From Azonexus hydrophilus DSM 23864 (GTDB taxonomy: Bacteria; Pseudomonadota; Gammaproteobacteria; Burkholderiales; Rhodocyclaceae), in the NCBI RefSeq assembly GCF_000429605.1, contig NZ_AUCE01000011.1, positions 124,001 to 188,000 on the forward strand: a stretch of 64,000 nucleotides of DNA, written 5' to 3'. Positions 18,771 through 27,615 of the stretch are shown here, piece by piece. Under the pieces are notes generated by a model. It saw only the letters and a list, made by a program, of their open reading frames with translations, searched no databases and had not been told where the DNA came from. Positions within the stretch are counted from its first letter, which is position 1; each line of letters opens with the position of its first letter. Position numbers and translations under genes: made by a program.

Positions 18771-19268
18771 TCAACCGCGCCCGGCCAGGCGGCGGAAGAA
18801 GCCGCGCCGGTCGACCGGTTGCGGCTCGGGGTTCGTGGGCGTCGGCGCGGCGGCCGGCGGTTCGAAAAGCAGGTGCAGCGCGTCCATCGCGGTGCGCAAT
18901 GCGGCGTCCTGGTCGGCGAGTTCGTCGACCGGCGCCAGGATGGGGACGAAGAAGCTCGCTGGCAGGTCGGCGTCGTCGCTGCGTTCGCTGATCAGGTCGA
19001 GATCGCCGGCCGGGAAACCGACGCGCAGGGTCTGTTCGACCGGCAGCTCGCGCCACAGTTCGCCGCCGCCGGGGAGCAGCAGCAGGTGGATGAACCACGG
19101 CGTGACGACGGCGCCGATCCAGTCGCCGCGATAGCGCCGGAAACCGGCGATGTCGACCGAGAGGCCGGGGTGGCCGCCGCCCAGCGCCGCCTGCCAGCGC
19201 CGATAGCGGGCGAGCACGCGCGGCGCCGGATTGTCGGTGTGGATGGCGGCGCTGGCCGGTGCGTTCAT
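18771..19268 (-). CDS. Second HybE-type hydrogenase chaperone between hypF and hypC
   Basis: A 165-residue protein with ATG 19268 overlapping the hypF stop (ATGA). The core (GDWIGAVVTPWFIHLLLLPGGG, then VGFPAGDLDLISE, then FFVPILAPVDELADQDAA) matches the layout of HoxT/HupJ at 23856-24332 (ALVTPWAINLLCLPG, WAFPSGVYEFIV, LCSLFSPAGEFASHEQA). Both end in an RRxF-like tail (RRGFFRRLAG here, RRAFLGLRG in HoxT). HybE proteins are chaperones acting on the hydrogenase small subunit before Tat export. A second copy here is not part of the standard C. necator order. Confidence 0.85.
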   Translation of the reverse strand: MNAPASAAIHTDNPAPRVLARYRRWQAALGGGHPGLSVDIAGFRRYRGDWIGAVVTPWFIHLLLLPGGGELWRELPVEQTLRVGFPAGDLDLISERSDDADLPASFFVPILAPVDELADQDAALRTAMDALHLLFEPPAAAPTPTNPEPQPVDRRGFFRRLAGRG

Positions 19269-21562
19269 GCCTTGTCTCCGTGCATTTGCCGCGCGATCCA
19301 GGCCTGGCCCAGCGCCAGACCGCCGTCGCCGGCGGGGACGGCGCGCGCTTCGAGGACTTCGATGCCGGCCGCCGTCAAACGGCGGCGCAGCGCGTCGAGG
19401 AGCATCGCGTTCGCCGCGCAGCCGCCGCCGACCGCCATTTTCGCAAGTTTTTCGCGGTCGACCGCAAACATCGCCCACTCGGCGAGGCCGGCGGCGATGG
19501 TGGCGTGGAACAGCGCGGCGCCTTGCCCGGCATCCGTGCAGTCGAGCAGCGCCGGCAGCAGCGGCGAGAAGTCGAGGATATCGCCGGCTATCCGCCAGCC
19601 GCCGGCCAGCGGCTCGACCGGGCCGTGCGCCGCCGCCCGGCCTTCGAGTTCCATCGCCGCCTGGCCTTCGTAATACGAAACATCGCGCACGCCGAGCAGG
19701 CCGGCGGCGGCGTCGAACCAGCGGCCGAGACTGGAAGTCGGCGGGCAGCGCAACTGGCGGTCGAGCAGCGTCAGCAGCGGGCCGGCCTCGCGTTCCGGCC
19801 AGGTGCGTGCCAGCCAGCCGGCGACCTGGTCGCCGAGGCCGGCGCCGTGCAGCGCGGCAATCGCCATCCGCCACGGCTCGCGCGCCGCGCGGTCGCCGCC
19901 GGGCAGCGCCAGCGGGCGCAAGTGGCCGAGGCGACGGCAGGCGGCGCCGTCGGCGCGCAGCAGTTCGCCGCCCCAAGCGCCGCCGTCCGGGCCGAGGCCG
20001 ACGCCGTCGAGCGCCAGCCCCAATAGCGGGCCGCTGACGCCGTGTTCGGCGCAGATCGCGCCAATGTGCGCGTGATGATGGCCGACGGCGAGTGCCGGCA
20101 CGCCGAGTTCGCCGGCCAGACGCAGGGCCAGCGCGGTCGACGCGTAGTCCGGGTGTAAATCGTGGGCGATCAGCGCCGGTTTGACGTCGAGCACGGCGAG
20201 CAGGTGGGCGACGCTTTCTTCGAGGAAAGCCAGCGTCGCCGCGTTGTCGAGGCTGCCGATGTGCTGGGAGACGAAGGCCTCGCGCCCGCGCAGCACGCAG
20301 ACGGCGTTCTTCAGGTGGGCACCGAGCGCCAGCACCGGCGGGCCGTTGTCGGCGAGCGGAATGGGCAGCGGCACGTAACCGCGAGCCCGGCGCAGGAAGG
20401 CTGGCGCGCCATCGGCCACGCGGACCACCGAATCGTCGCAGCGGACGACGATGTCGCGGTCGTGCACCAGAAAGGCGTCGGCGATGCCGTTCAGGCGCTG
20501 CAACGCTTCGGCGTTGCCGGTGACCAGCGGTTCGCCCTGCGGGTTGGCGCTGGTCATCACCAGCAGCAGGTCGCAGGGGGCGGCGAGCCAGTCGGTGCCC
20601 GCGGGACGGCCGGCGGCTTCATGCCAGAGCAGCAGGTGCAGCGGCGTCGCCGGGCGCATGACGCCGAGCCAGGGCAAGCCGGGAGCGACGCCGGCCAGTT
20701 CGGCGGCGCCCTTGCGACAGAGAACGATGGGCGCGGCGACATCGGCGAACAGCGCCCGCTCGCCGTCACCGAACTCGGCAAAAGCGGCGAGCGCGCCGGG
20801 ATTGAGGCCCATCACCGCGAAAGGCTTGGCCTCGCGCGCCTTGCGTCGGCGCAGGGCAGCCACCGCCGCCCGGTTACGTGCGTCGCAGGCGAGGTGGAAG
20901 CCGCCCAGCCCCTTGATCGCGACGATACGGCCGGCGCGCAGCAGGGCCAGCGTGGCGGCGATGGGATCGTCACCGCCGGCCGCGAGATCGGCGCCGTTTT
21001 CATCGAGCAGCCGCAACTGCGGACCGCAATCGGGGCAGCAGGTGGTTTCGGCGTGGAAGCGGCGGTCAGCGGGGTCGGTGTATTCGGCGATGCACGGCGC
21101 GCACAGCGGAAAACCGGCCAGGCTGGTGCGGGCGCGGTCGTAGGGAATGCCGGCGCTGACGGTATAGCGCGGGCCGCAGTGGGTGCAGGTGGTGAAGGCG
21201 TAGCGCCAGCGGCGGTTGGTCGGGTCGCAGAGGTCGGCGATGCAGTCCGGGCAGATCGCCGCGTCCGGGCCGATGGCCGTGCGCACCGCGCCGGCGACGC
21301 TGTCGCGGATGACGAAGCCGGGCGCCGGTCGTTCGTCGCTGGCCGTGCTATCGATGGCGTCGATGCGGGCGAGCGGCGGGATCTCGCGCGGCAGGCGGGC
21401 GAGGAAATCGTCCAGGTGCGTGCCGGCGGCGAGCAGCGTGACGCCGTCGCCGTCGTTGCGCACCCAGCCGGCGATGCCGAGTTCGCCGGCCAGCCGCCAG
21501 ACGTAGGGGCGAAAGCCGACGCCCTGGACGAGGCCGCGGATGTGCAGCAGGCGAGCGCTCAC
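19265..21562 (-). CDS. hypF: Carbamoyltransferase HypF
   Basis: A 765-residue protein of normal full length. Domain order: acylphosphatase ([17 protein letters not shown]), two zinc-finger motifs (about 105-190, with CPDC/CTHC and CAPC/CCPDC), a YrdC/Sua5 domain ([18 protein letters not shown]) and a Kae1-like C-terminus ([20 protein letters not shown]). It transfers carbamoyl from carbamoyl phosphate, via carbamoyl-AMP, to the HypE C-terminal Cys. It begins 4 bp into the hypB end and overlaps the following HybE-like gene. Confidence 0.97.
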   Translation of the reverse strand: MSARLLHIRGLVQGVGFRPYVWRLAGELGIAGWVRNDGDGVTLLAAGTHLDDFLARLPREIPPLARIDAIDSTASDERPAPGFVIRDSVAGAVRTAIGPDAAICPDCIADLCDPTNRRWRYAFTTCTHCGPRYTVSAGIPYDRARTSLAGFPLCAPCIAEYTDPADRRFHAETTCCPDCGPQLRLLDENGADLAAGGDDPIAATLALLRAGRIVAIKGLGGFHLACDARNRAAVAALRRRKAREAKPFAVMGLNPGALAAFAEFGDGERALFADVAAPIVLCRKGAAELAGVAPGLPWLGVMRPATPLHLLLWHEAAGRPAGTDWLAAPCDLLLVMTSANPQGEPLVTGNAEALQRLNGIADAFLVHDRDIVVRCDDSVVRVADGAPAFLRRARGYVPLPIPLADNGPPVLALGAHLKNAVCVLRGREAFVSQHIGSLDNAATLAFLEESVAHLLAVLDVKPALIAHDLHPDYASTALALRLAGELGVPALAVGHHHAHIGAICAEHGVSGPLLGLALDGVGLGPDGGAWGGELLRADGAACRRLGHLRPLALPGGDRAAREPWRMAIAALHGAGLGDQVAGWLARTWPEREAGPLLTLLDRQLRCPPTSSLGRWFDAAAGLLGVRDVSYYEGQAAMELEGRAAAHGPVEPLAGGWRIAGDILDFSPLLPALLDCTDAGQGAALFHATIAAGLAEWAMFAVDREKLAKMAVGGGCAANAMLLDALRRRLTAAGIEVLEARAVPAGDGGLALGQAWIARQMHGDKA

Positions 21563-22608
21563 TTGGCCGCCAGCTGTCGCTCCAGGTCGGCGATGCGCGC
21601 CTTCAGCGCGGCGACGTTGTCGGCCAGACGGGCGCGCTGGCCGGCGACGCCGGCTTCGATCCAGGCCAGCCAGTCGGCCATGCCCTCACCGCTGGTCGCC
21701 GAGACGCGGAACACCGTCAGCTTCGGATTGACGCGGCGGGCGTTGGCTTCGGCGAGGTCGGCGTCGAACTGCAGGTAGGGCAGCAGGTCGCACTTGTTGA
21801 GCAGCATCACGTCGGCGGCGGCGAACATGTCCGGGTACTTGAGCGGCTTGTCCTCGCCCTCGGTGACCGAGAGGATCGCCACCTTGTGCTGCTCGCCGAG
21901 GTCGAAGGCAGCCGGGCAGACGAGGTTGCCGACATTCTCGATCAGGAACAGCGAGCCGTCCGCCGGCTGCAGGCGTTCCATCGCATGGCCGACCATGTGC
22001 GCGTCGAGGTGGCAGCCCTTGCCGGTGTTGATCTGTAGCGCCGGGGCGCCGGTGGCGCGGATGCGCTCGGCGTCGTTGGTGGTCTGCTGGTCGCCCTCGA
22101 CGACGGCGATGGCGAGCCGCGCCTGCAGCGCCTCGATGGTCTTGACCAGCAGCGTCGTCTTGCCCGAGCCCGGACTGGACACCAGGTTGAGCGCGAAGAC
22201 GCCGTGTTCGTCAAACCAGGCGCGGTTCTTGGCGGCGTAGCCGTCGTTCTTGGACAGGATGTCGCGCTCGATCTGCACCATGCGCGCCTGGCTCATGCCG
22301 GGCACGTGGGCGCGCGCCGGGCCGCTGCCGTAGTCAAGGTCGCCGTGGTGGTGGTGATCGTGGTCATGACCGTGTGCGTGGGCGTGCTCGCCGTGATGGA
22401 CGTGCTCGTGCACATGTGTCGTGCCGTCGGCGTGCGTATGCGGGTGGCCGTGGGCATCGGCGATTTCGCCGTCGTGGCTGTGCGCATGCTCGTGATCGTG
22501 CGCATGGCCGTGCTCATGCACCGTGCCGTCGGCATGGACATGGCGGTGCGCGTGCGCCCCGCCTTCGATTTTCACTTCGCCGTCACCGCAGCCACAAACT
22601 GTACACAT
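21559..22608 (-). CDS. hypB: Nickel-inserting GTPase HypB with long histidine-rich region
   Basis: A 349-residue protein. ATG 22608 is chosen because it opens with MCTVCGCG, the conserved N-terminal nickel motif, and follows AGGAGACCC. Residues 19-89 contain 30 histidines in HxH-type runs, a nickel-storage insert as known in rhizobial HypB. The GTPase has the P-loop SSPGSGKTT (about 144-152), the metal switch motifs ENVGNLVCP and the base motif NKCD. A C-terminal coiled-coil tail follows. With HypA it inserts Ni into the large subunits HoxG and HoxC. Confidence 0.96.
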   Translation of the reverse strand: MCTVCGCGDGEVKIEGGAHAHRHVHADGTVHEHGHAHDHEHAHSHDGEIADAHGHPHTHADGTTHVHEHVHHGEHAHAHGHDHDHHHHGDLDYGSGPARAHVPGMSQARMVQIERDILSKNDGYAAKNRAWFDEHGVFALNLVSSPGSGKTTLLVKTIEALQARLAIAVVEGDQQTTNDAERIRATGAPALQINTGKGCHLDAHMVGHAMERLQPADGSLFLIENVGNLVCPAAFDLGEQHKVAILSVTEGEDKPLKYPDMFAAADVMLLNKCDLLPYLQFDADLAEANARRVNPKLTVFRVSATSGEGMADWLAWIEAGVAGQRARLADNVAALKARIADLERQLAAK

Positions 22609-22625
22609 GATGGGTCTCCTGATTC

Positions 22626-22967
22626 TTATTCGATGGCGATTTCCCGCACCCGCATCTCGGTGCCGGCCGTGGGTTGCACCTGGTGGCTGCCGCAGATCGG
22701 GCAGGCGCCGTAACGCTCGCTGATCGGCACCGTTGCCCCGCACGGCATGCACCAGCCGGCGCCGGGCACGGCGACGATTTCCAGCGCCGCGCCGTCGGCG
22801 ATGCCGCCCTTGGTGACAACGTCGAAGCAGAAACGCAGCGCTTCCGGTTCGACCGACGACAACTGGCCGATTTCGAGCACGACCAAGCCGACCCGGGCGG
22901 CGTTCTCGCGCCGCGCGGTGTCCTCGACCAGTTCGATGATGCCTTCGGCCAGCGACATTTCATGCAT
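22626..22967 (-). CDS. hypA: Hydrogenase nickel chaperone HypA
   Basis: A 113-residue protein starting [10 protein letters not shown]; the N-terminal Met-His binds nickel. The zinc site is formed by WCMPCG and ACPICGS. ATG 22967 overlaps the hoxV stop by 8 bp; longer in-frame starts run into hoxV. It delivers Ni with HypB. Confidence 0.95.
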   Translation of the reverse strand: MHEMSLAEGIIELVEDTARRENAARVGLVVLEIGQLSSVEPEALRFCFDVVTKGGIADGAALEIVAVPGAGWCMPCGATVPISERYGACPICGSHQVQPTAGTEMRVREIAIE

Positions 22968-23859
22968 CTTTCCACTCCACTTCGTAGGGCAGGCACGGAT
23001 CGAGCGCCAGGATTGCCGTTTCCAGGCCGATCCGGGCTGCCGCCGCGGCGTCGAAGCGACGCCCGGCGAGCAGTGCCGCCAACGCCTCGCGACCGGCAAA
23101 ACAGGCGTCGGTCGGCGCTTCGAGATGATACCGCTTCACCCGCCCCTGCTCGACGGCAATTGCATGCGTCAGGATGCCCCGGGCGGTGACGCTCTGCGCC
23201 ACGCCCAGCCCGTCGCCGCCGGCGGCGAGCAACGGGAACGGCTGGCCGGCGTCGAGCGCAGCGGCGGCCCGCGCGACGTCGGCGACGCGGGCCAGGTAGG
23301 TGGCGGCGATGTCATGCGGCGGCGGCGTCCTGGGCCGAGTCGCCACGCCGCCCTGCCACCAGGCGAGCCAGGCGGCGGGATCGGCTTGCGGCCAGGTCGG
23401 CGCGACGCCGCGATCATCAAGAATGCGCCGGCAGCGGTCGACCAGCGGGCACAGGGTTTCGTCGATCAACCGCCGGGTCGCCAGCGTGCCATCGACACCG
23501 AGACGGTCGCTGCGCCAGGCGATGAAGGCATCGCGCGCGGCCGGCAGGCCGCAGGCCACCGGCCAGTCGAGCAGCAGCCGCCACAGGTTTTCATGCAGCA
23601 CTTCCAGCCACAGCAGGCGGTTATCGGTGGCATCGCAGACCATGCTGCGCCCTTCGGCGGCGGCCAGGGCGGCACGTGCGGTGACACGCTGGGCCTCGGC
23701 GCACAGCGCGTAGAGATGCGGGATCAGGCGGACCGCGGCGTCCGGGTTCTGACCGACGAACAGCCGCGTCATCGCCGGCCGTTCGAGAATGACCGCCTCG
23801 ATGTGTACGCCGCCTTCGGCGAAGGCGGCGCGGATGATCAGCGAGCCGGCCGGATTCAT
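22960..23859 (-). CDS. hoxV: Hydrogenase assembly scaffold HoxV/HupK
   Basis: A 299-residue protein distantly related to hydrogenase large subunits. Its tail [14 protein letters not shown] keeps the first Cys of the C-terminal Cys-x-x-Cys but replaces the second by Tyr, so it cannot hold a complete NiFe site. HoxV/HupK proteins act as scaffolds that receive the iron unit from HoxL/HypC during aerobic assembly of the large subunit. It overlaps hoxT and hypA at its ends. Confidence 0.9.
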   Translation of the reverse strand: MNPAGSLIIRAAFAEGGVHIEAVILERPAMTRLFVGQNPDAAVRLIPHLYALCAEAQRVTARAALAAAEGRSMVCDATDNRLLWLEVLHENLWRLLLDWPVACGLPAARDAFIAWRSDRLGVDGTLATRRLIDETLCPLVDRCRRILDDRGVAPTWPQADPAAWLAWWQGGVATRPRTPPPHDIAATYLARVADVARAAAALDAGQPFPLLAAGGDGLGVAQSVTARGILTHAIAVEQGRVKRYHLEAPTDACFAGREALAALLAGRRFDAAAAARIGLETAILALDPCLPYEVEWKDA

Positions 23860-24332
23860 CCGCGCAATCCCAGAAAGGCGCGCCGGCTGGGCGGTGGCGC
23901 GTCCACCGGCGGGTCCGGCGGCGCCGCGAGCGGATCGTTGAACAGCGCGGTGATCGCCGCCAGCGCGGTCAGCCGGGCCTGCTCGTGGCTGGCGAATTCG
24001 CCAGCCGGCGAGAACAGCGAACAGAGGTGGTAGCGGCCGAGCCGGGCCTCGTCGGCGACGATGAATTCATAGACGCCGGACGGAAAGGCCCAGTCGTAAT
24101 GGCTGCCGGCAGCAACCGCCGGCCAGTCGGCGTGGCCGGGCAGGCAGAGCAGGTTGATCGCCCACGGCGTGACCAGGGCGCCGGTCCAATGACCGTGCCC
24201 GGCCAGGCGAAAGCCGACGGCCTCGACCTGCAGCGCCGGATTGCAGATCGGCAGGCCGGCCATGCGCGTCGCCGCGATGTCGGCAAAGACGGCTTCGATG
24301 TCGGCCGCCGGATCGTCTGGCCAGAATTTCAC
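23856..24332 (-). CDS. hoxT: HybE-family chaperone HoxT/HupJ
   Basis: A 158-residue protein. GTG 24332 is chosen because it overlaps the hoxR stop (GTGA); the ORF extension to 24383 runs inside hoxR. The HybE core includes MAGLPICNPALQVEAVGF, ALVTPWAINLLCLPG and LCSLFSPAGEF. It helps mature or protect the Tat-exported small subunit. A second HybE-type gene lies at 18771-19268. Confidence 0.9.
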   Translation of the reverse strand: MKFWPDDPAADIEAVFADIAATRMAGLPICNPALQVEAVGFRLAGHGHWTGALVTPWAINLLCLPGHADWPAVAAGSHYDWAFPSGVYEFIVADEARLGRYHLCSLFSPAGEFASHEQARLTALAAITALFNDPLAAPPDPPVDAPPPSRRAFLGLRG

Positions 24333-24538
24333 GCAGCGATGACCATGAACTTGTGCTTGGGCGCGTCGCAACCGGGGCAGCACCAGTCGTCGGGCAGTTC
24401 GGCGAAGGGCGTGCCACCCGGAATACCGCGCACGTCGTCACCCTCGGCCGGGTCGTACACCCACCAGCAAATGCCGCATTCGAGACGGTCGTCGGCTTGC
24501 ACGGCGCGGAAGCTGCCTTCGAAGATGCGCTCGTTCAT
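24329..24538 (-). CDS. hoxR: Rubredoxin HoxR/HupI
   Basis: A 69-residue rubredoxin with two Cys-x-x-Cys loops (LECGICWWVYDPAEGD and DWCCPGCDAPKHKF) binding one iron. ATG 24538 is chosen by length; upstream frame is non-coding. In C. necator-type systems HoxR supports correct maturation of the Fe-S clusters of HoxK at high oxygen. Confidence 0.95.
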   Translation of the reverse strand: MNERIFEGSFRAVQADDRLECGICWWVYDPAEGDDVRGIPGGTPFAELPDDWCCPGCDAPKHKFMVIAA

Positions 24539-24546
24539 GGCTGCAC

Positions 24547-25410
24547 TCACGCGTTTTCGGCCATCATATCGAGGTATTCCTGCAGCCGCTGCAGCGAATC
24601 GGCGAAATCTTCGGGCGCTGCCAGCGCCACTTCGGGCATGCCGCCGACCTCGATCGAGTTGAGAATGAGCACGTCCATGCTGTTGAAGTACTGCACCCAC
24701 CAGACGTTCTTCAGCCGCGTGCTGGTGATCCGGCAGTTGCCGTAGCCGCGCGACAGGATCGACACCTCGCGGTGGCCGAGCCAGCCGTAGAGCGTGTCGA
24801 GGTCGGCCTCGCTGACCGGCAGCAGGCTCAGGTTGATCACGTGCGCTGCCTGTCCCGGTTGCCAGGCAGCGGCCTGCATGCGGATTTCCTCGACCAGCGC
24901 CGGTGCGTTCATGCAGCCGGCCGGGTAGTCGGGCGCGGGCAGTTCGCTGCCGGCGCAGGCGTCCATGGTCGCCGCGAGGACGTCGGGAATGGCGCCGGTC
25001 TGCAGGCGATCGCTGAGGAAACGGCCGTCGTCGGCGATTTCGAGCACGCGCCAGAAGCCGGCGAAGGCGGTTTCCTGGACGCGCCAGTGACGCGGCGCGG
25101 TGGTGAAGGCGCTGACTTCGCCGAAACCGAGCGACTGATTAATCAGGTCACGGACCGCCGGGTCCAGGCCGAGCAGGTCGATGCTGGCCGCACCGTCGAG
25201 ACCGCGCGCTGCCGCCTGGTCGACGAAATCGCCGAGCAGGCCGAGCACGGCGGCAACGGCATCGGGGGCGGCGCCGTCGGGCAGATAGGGCGCCGAAAAG
25301 GTCTGCATGCCTTGCGGCATGGCCAGGTAGGCCGGGCCGTCATCGTCCTGCGAACCGGGGCCGAGGGCAACGACGGGAATCGGGAAGGAACGCAGGGACG
25401 CGGGATTCAT
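24547..25410 (-). CDS. hoxQ: Hydrogenase small-subunit assembly protein HoxQ/HupH
   Basis: A 287-residue protein of the HyaF/HupH family. Typical stretches are NQSLGFGEVSAF, QETAFAGFWRVL, the INLSLLPVSEADLDTLYGWL region and SRGYGNCRITSTRLKNVWWV. It is thought to be a chaperone of the small subunit together with HoxO. It overlaps hoxO (ATGA) and lies 8 bp before hoxR. Confidence 0.93.
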   Translation of the reverse strand: MNPASLRSFPIPVVALGPGSQDDDGPAYLAMPQGMQTFSAPYLPDGAAPDAVAAVLGLLGDFVDQAAARGLDGAASIDLLGLDPAVRDLINQSLGFGEVSAFTTAPRHWRVQETAFAGFWRVLEIADDGRFLSDRLQTGAIPDVLAATMDACAGSELPAPDYPAGCMNAPALVEEIRMQAAAWQPGQAAHVINLSLLPVSEADLDTLYGWLGHREVSILSRGYGNCRITSTRLKNVWWVQYFNSMDVLILNSIEVGGMPEVALAAPEDFADSLQRLQEYLDMMAENA

Positions 25411-25865
25411 GCGCAGGCTCCAGAGGTTCCGGCGTCACGCACCGGGATGGGAATCGGGCGCGGCCGGGCCGGGCCGGCGGCGAGGCGGGCGACTTCGTCG
25501 CGGTATTCCTGCCAGTCGCGGATGCCGTTGAGGCTGCCGAGATAATCGCCATCGCGCAGGAAAACGACCGCCGGCGCACGCGCCACGGCGAAGCGCTGCA
25601 TCAGCGCGGCACTGGCTTCCGGACCGGCGACCAGGCGGGCGACGTCGGCGCCGAGGCCGTTCAGCGCTTCGGGCAAGATCACGCAGGCGTCGAGCACTTC
25701 CAAGTTGCGCTGCGGATCGTCGGTGAGCAGCAGGGCGGCCAGGCCGGCGGGAAATTGCGGAGCGTCGGCAGCGACGCGGACGAATCCGTGTTTCTGCTGC
25801 ATCCGGGCAATGGCGCCTTCGAGGCGTTCGAGCGAGGTGGCGCCGGCTTTCAGTTCGAGCATCAT
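25407..25865 (-). CDS. hoxO: Thioredoxin-like chaperone HoxO/HupG
   Basis: A 152-residue protein of the HyaE/HupG family. It has a thioredoxin-like fold (FAVARAPAVVFLRDGDYLGSL, NGIRDWQEYRDEV) without a CxxC redox pair. It binds the Tat signal peptide of HoxK and holds it back until cofactors are in place. It overlaps hoxL and hoxQ. Confidence 0.92.
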   Translation of the reverse strand: MMLELKAGATSLERLEGAIARMQQKHGFVRVAADAPQFPAGLAALLLTDDPQRNLEVLDACVILPEALNGLGADVARLVAGPEASAALMQRFAVARAPAVVFLRDGDYLGSLNGIRDWQEYRDEVARLAAGPARPRPIPIPVRDAGTSGACA

Positions 25866-26164
25866 GGGCGGGATGTCCTCAGGAATTCGGGGAGTTGGGG
25901 TTCGCGGTCGAGGTCGGCGAAGAAGGCGGACAGATCGGTCTCGCCGGCATTGACCGCGCTCAGCGCCGACAGTGCGGCATTGACGGCGGCGGCACGCTCG
26001 GCCGGAATGACCTCGCGGGCGGCGTCGAGAAAGCAGAGCAGCCAGGTGCCCGGCGGCTGCGCGCCGACCAGGCGGATGTCGATGCTGACCTCGCCGTCAC
26101 GCCCCCGGCAGCGGGCGAAATGCTCGCCGCAGGCCAGCACCTCGACGGGTATGCCGAGACACAT
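25862..26164 (-). CDS. hoxL: HypC-family chaperone HoxL/HupF
   Basis: A 100-residue paralogue of HypC starting MCLGIPVEVL, with the functional Cys2. A C-terminal extension of about 20 residues compared with HypC (ETDLSAFFADLDREPQLPEF) is typical of HupF/HoxL. It ferries the Fe(CN)2CO unit specifically to HoxG. Start and stop overlap hoxM and hoxO. Confidence 0.93.
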   Translation of the reverse strand: MCLGIPVEVLACGEHFARCRGRDGEVSIDIRLVGAQPPGTWLLCFLDAAREVIPAERAAAVNAALSALSAVNAGETDLSAFFADLDREPQLPEFLRTSRP

Positions 26165-26778
26165 CAGGCGGCTTCCGCGTTCAGGAACCGGGCGTCGCCC
26201 AGGCGATAGGCCTGGTCGGCCGGCGGCCGGCCGGCTTCGTAGACGTCCATGGCCAGCGCCCGGTCGGTGATCGCCTCGGCCGCGCCTTCGCGGATGCTGC
26301 CGACGACGCCCCAGCGTTCCAGCCAGTCGAGCGCCAGGTTCAGCGCCGGCACCATCTGCGCCTTGACCACGTCGCGCAGGCTGCCGCCGTAGTCCTCGAG
26401 TTCTTCAGGCTGGACGCCGATCAGCACCAGTTCGGCCGGCAGCTTGCCGGTCAACGCTGCGGCCGCCAGCACTTCCTGGAAACCGGTCTGGTGCAGGCTC
26501 ATCTTCTTGGCGCCCATGAAACGCGGCACCTGGTCGCCAACCACCTCGCGCAGGTCGCCCGGCGTGTCGCCGTAATCGACCGCGTCGAAAACCAGCAGGC
26601 AGTCGGCCTCCTGTACGTAGGGCAGCAGGTAGAGCCCCTGCGTGCCGCCGTCCATGACCGTGACGTTGTCCGGGAAGCACCAGCCGGCGTTGAGCGCCTC
26701 GACGCAACGCACGCCGAAACCTTCGTCGGCCCACAGCAGGTTGCCGATGCCGAGTACGAGAATTTTTTTGGGGTTCAT
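26164..26778 (-). CDS. hoxM: Hydrogenase maturation endopeptidase HoxM/HupD
   Basis: A 204-residue HyaD-type protease. The nickel-sensing residues are present: Glu in LLWADEGFG, Asp in VFDAVDYG and His in MSLHQTG. It removes the C-terminal peptide of HoxG after nickel insertion. HoxG has such a peptide; HoxC does not and would be independent of HoxM. It is separated from hoxZ by 110 bp that holds a palindromic repeat. Confidence 0.95.
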   Translation of the reverse strand: MNPKKILVLGIGNLLWADEGFGVRCVEALNAGWCFPDNVTVMDGGTQGLYLLPYVQEADCLLVFDAVDYGDTPGDLREVVGDQVPRFMGAKKMSLHQTGFQEVLAAAALTGKLPAELVLIGVQPEELEDYGGSLRDVVKAQMVPALNLALDWLERWGVVGSIREGAAEAITDRALAMDVYEAGRPPADQAYRLGDARFLNAEAA

Positions 26779-26804
26779 GGGTTCCAGCTACCTCTTACGG
26801 AAAA

Positions 26805-26887
26805 GCGCCGCCGGAGCAAGGCGGCCTGCGCGCAGACAGTGCGTGAGCACGGCAAGCGCAGGCCAACGCCGCTCCGGCAAGCCGCCT
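26805..26887. repeat. Imperfect palindromic intergenic repeat, copy 1
   Basis: Between hoxZ and hoxM, GC-rich inverted arms (GCCGCCGGAGC... and ...GCTCCGGCAAGCCGCC) flank a centre beginning GACAGTGCG at 26835. The centre matches the repeat between pccA and pccB in 17 of 22 bases, and both are followed by GCCAACG. This suggests a family of chromosomal palindromic elements, possibly acting as mRNA hairpins within operons. Confidence 0.6.
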
Positions 26888-26888
26888 C

Positions 26889-27593
26889 CTAGTCCTTGAA
26901 CATGCGCCAGCCGGAGATCATGGTCGAGATCAGCGACTGCCGGCTCATGATGTCTTCACGAATCGCCGCGTAGATGTGGATGACGGCGAAGGTCATCATG
27001 ATCCACATGCCCAGCCGGTGCAGGTTATGCACCTGCAGCGAGCCGCCGAGCGCCGGGATGACCCAGCCGAACAGCGTATCGGCCCAGCTGCCCAGCCCGG
27101 TGCCTTCGCTGTACAGCGCGAAGCCGGTGAGGACCATGCCAACCGCCAGCACAGTGAAGAAGAAGAACATCATCAACTGCGCCATCGGGTTGTGGCCGAC
27201 GTATTTCTTCGGGGTCTTCTCAAGGAAGAGATACCAGCGCAGTTCGAAGAAGACTTCGCTCCACCAGTGCTTGTTGGTGATCGGCAGCATGAAGATCTGG
27301 CGCGCGTGGTGGTTGCCGACCAGCGCCCAGTAGATGCGACCGAGCAGCCCGATGGCGAAGATGTAGGCGGCCGCGAAATGGGCGAAACGGATGTAGCCCA
27401 TGACGAAGTTTTCGGTCGAATCACCGGGTACGGTCGGCAAGGGTTTGCCGATGAAGTAACCGGTCACCGCCAGCACCACCATGCACAGCGCGTTGATCCA
27501 GTGCCACAGACGCACCGGCGCCTCGTAGACATAGATCGAGCGTACTTGCCGGCCGTGCCGTTCGGCCTCCAGCATGTCCTGTTGTGAAAGCAT
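26889..27593 (-). CDS. hoxZ: Hydrogenase cytochrome b subunit HoxZ
   Basis: A 234-residue membrane protein with four predicted membrane segments. It has the histidine pattern of the HyaC/HupC family (RLWHWINALCM, IRFAHFAAAYIFAIGLL, WALVGNHHARQIF, VHNLHRLGMWIMMTFAVIHIYAA). It binds two haems b, anchors HoxKG at the periplasmic face and passes electrons to the quinone pool. It lies 22 bp after hoxG. Confidence 0.96.
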   Translation of the reverse strand: MLSQQDMLEAERHGRQVRSIYVYEAPVRLWHWINALCMVVLAVTGYFIGKPLPTVPGDSTENFVMGYIRFAHFAAAYIFAIGLLGRIYWALVGNHHARQIFMLPITNKHWWSEVFFELRWYLFLEKTPKKYVGHNPMAQLMMFFFFTVLAVGMVLTGFALYSEGTGLGSWADTLFGWVIPALGGSLQVHNLHRLGMWIMMTFAVIHIYAAIREDIMSRQSLISTMISGWRMFKD

Positions 27594-27615
27594 GATTGCC
27601 TCCTTTCCGGACCGC

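Noticed and set aside
22960-23859. hoxV as a second catalytic hydrogenase subunit
   Set aside because: The second Cys of the C-terminal nickel motif is Tyr and the N-terminal Cys-x-x-Cys is absent. It matches the HupK/HoxV scaffold family.
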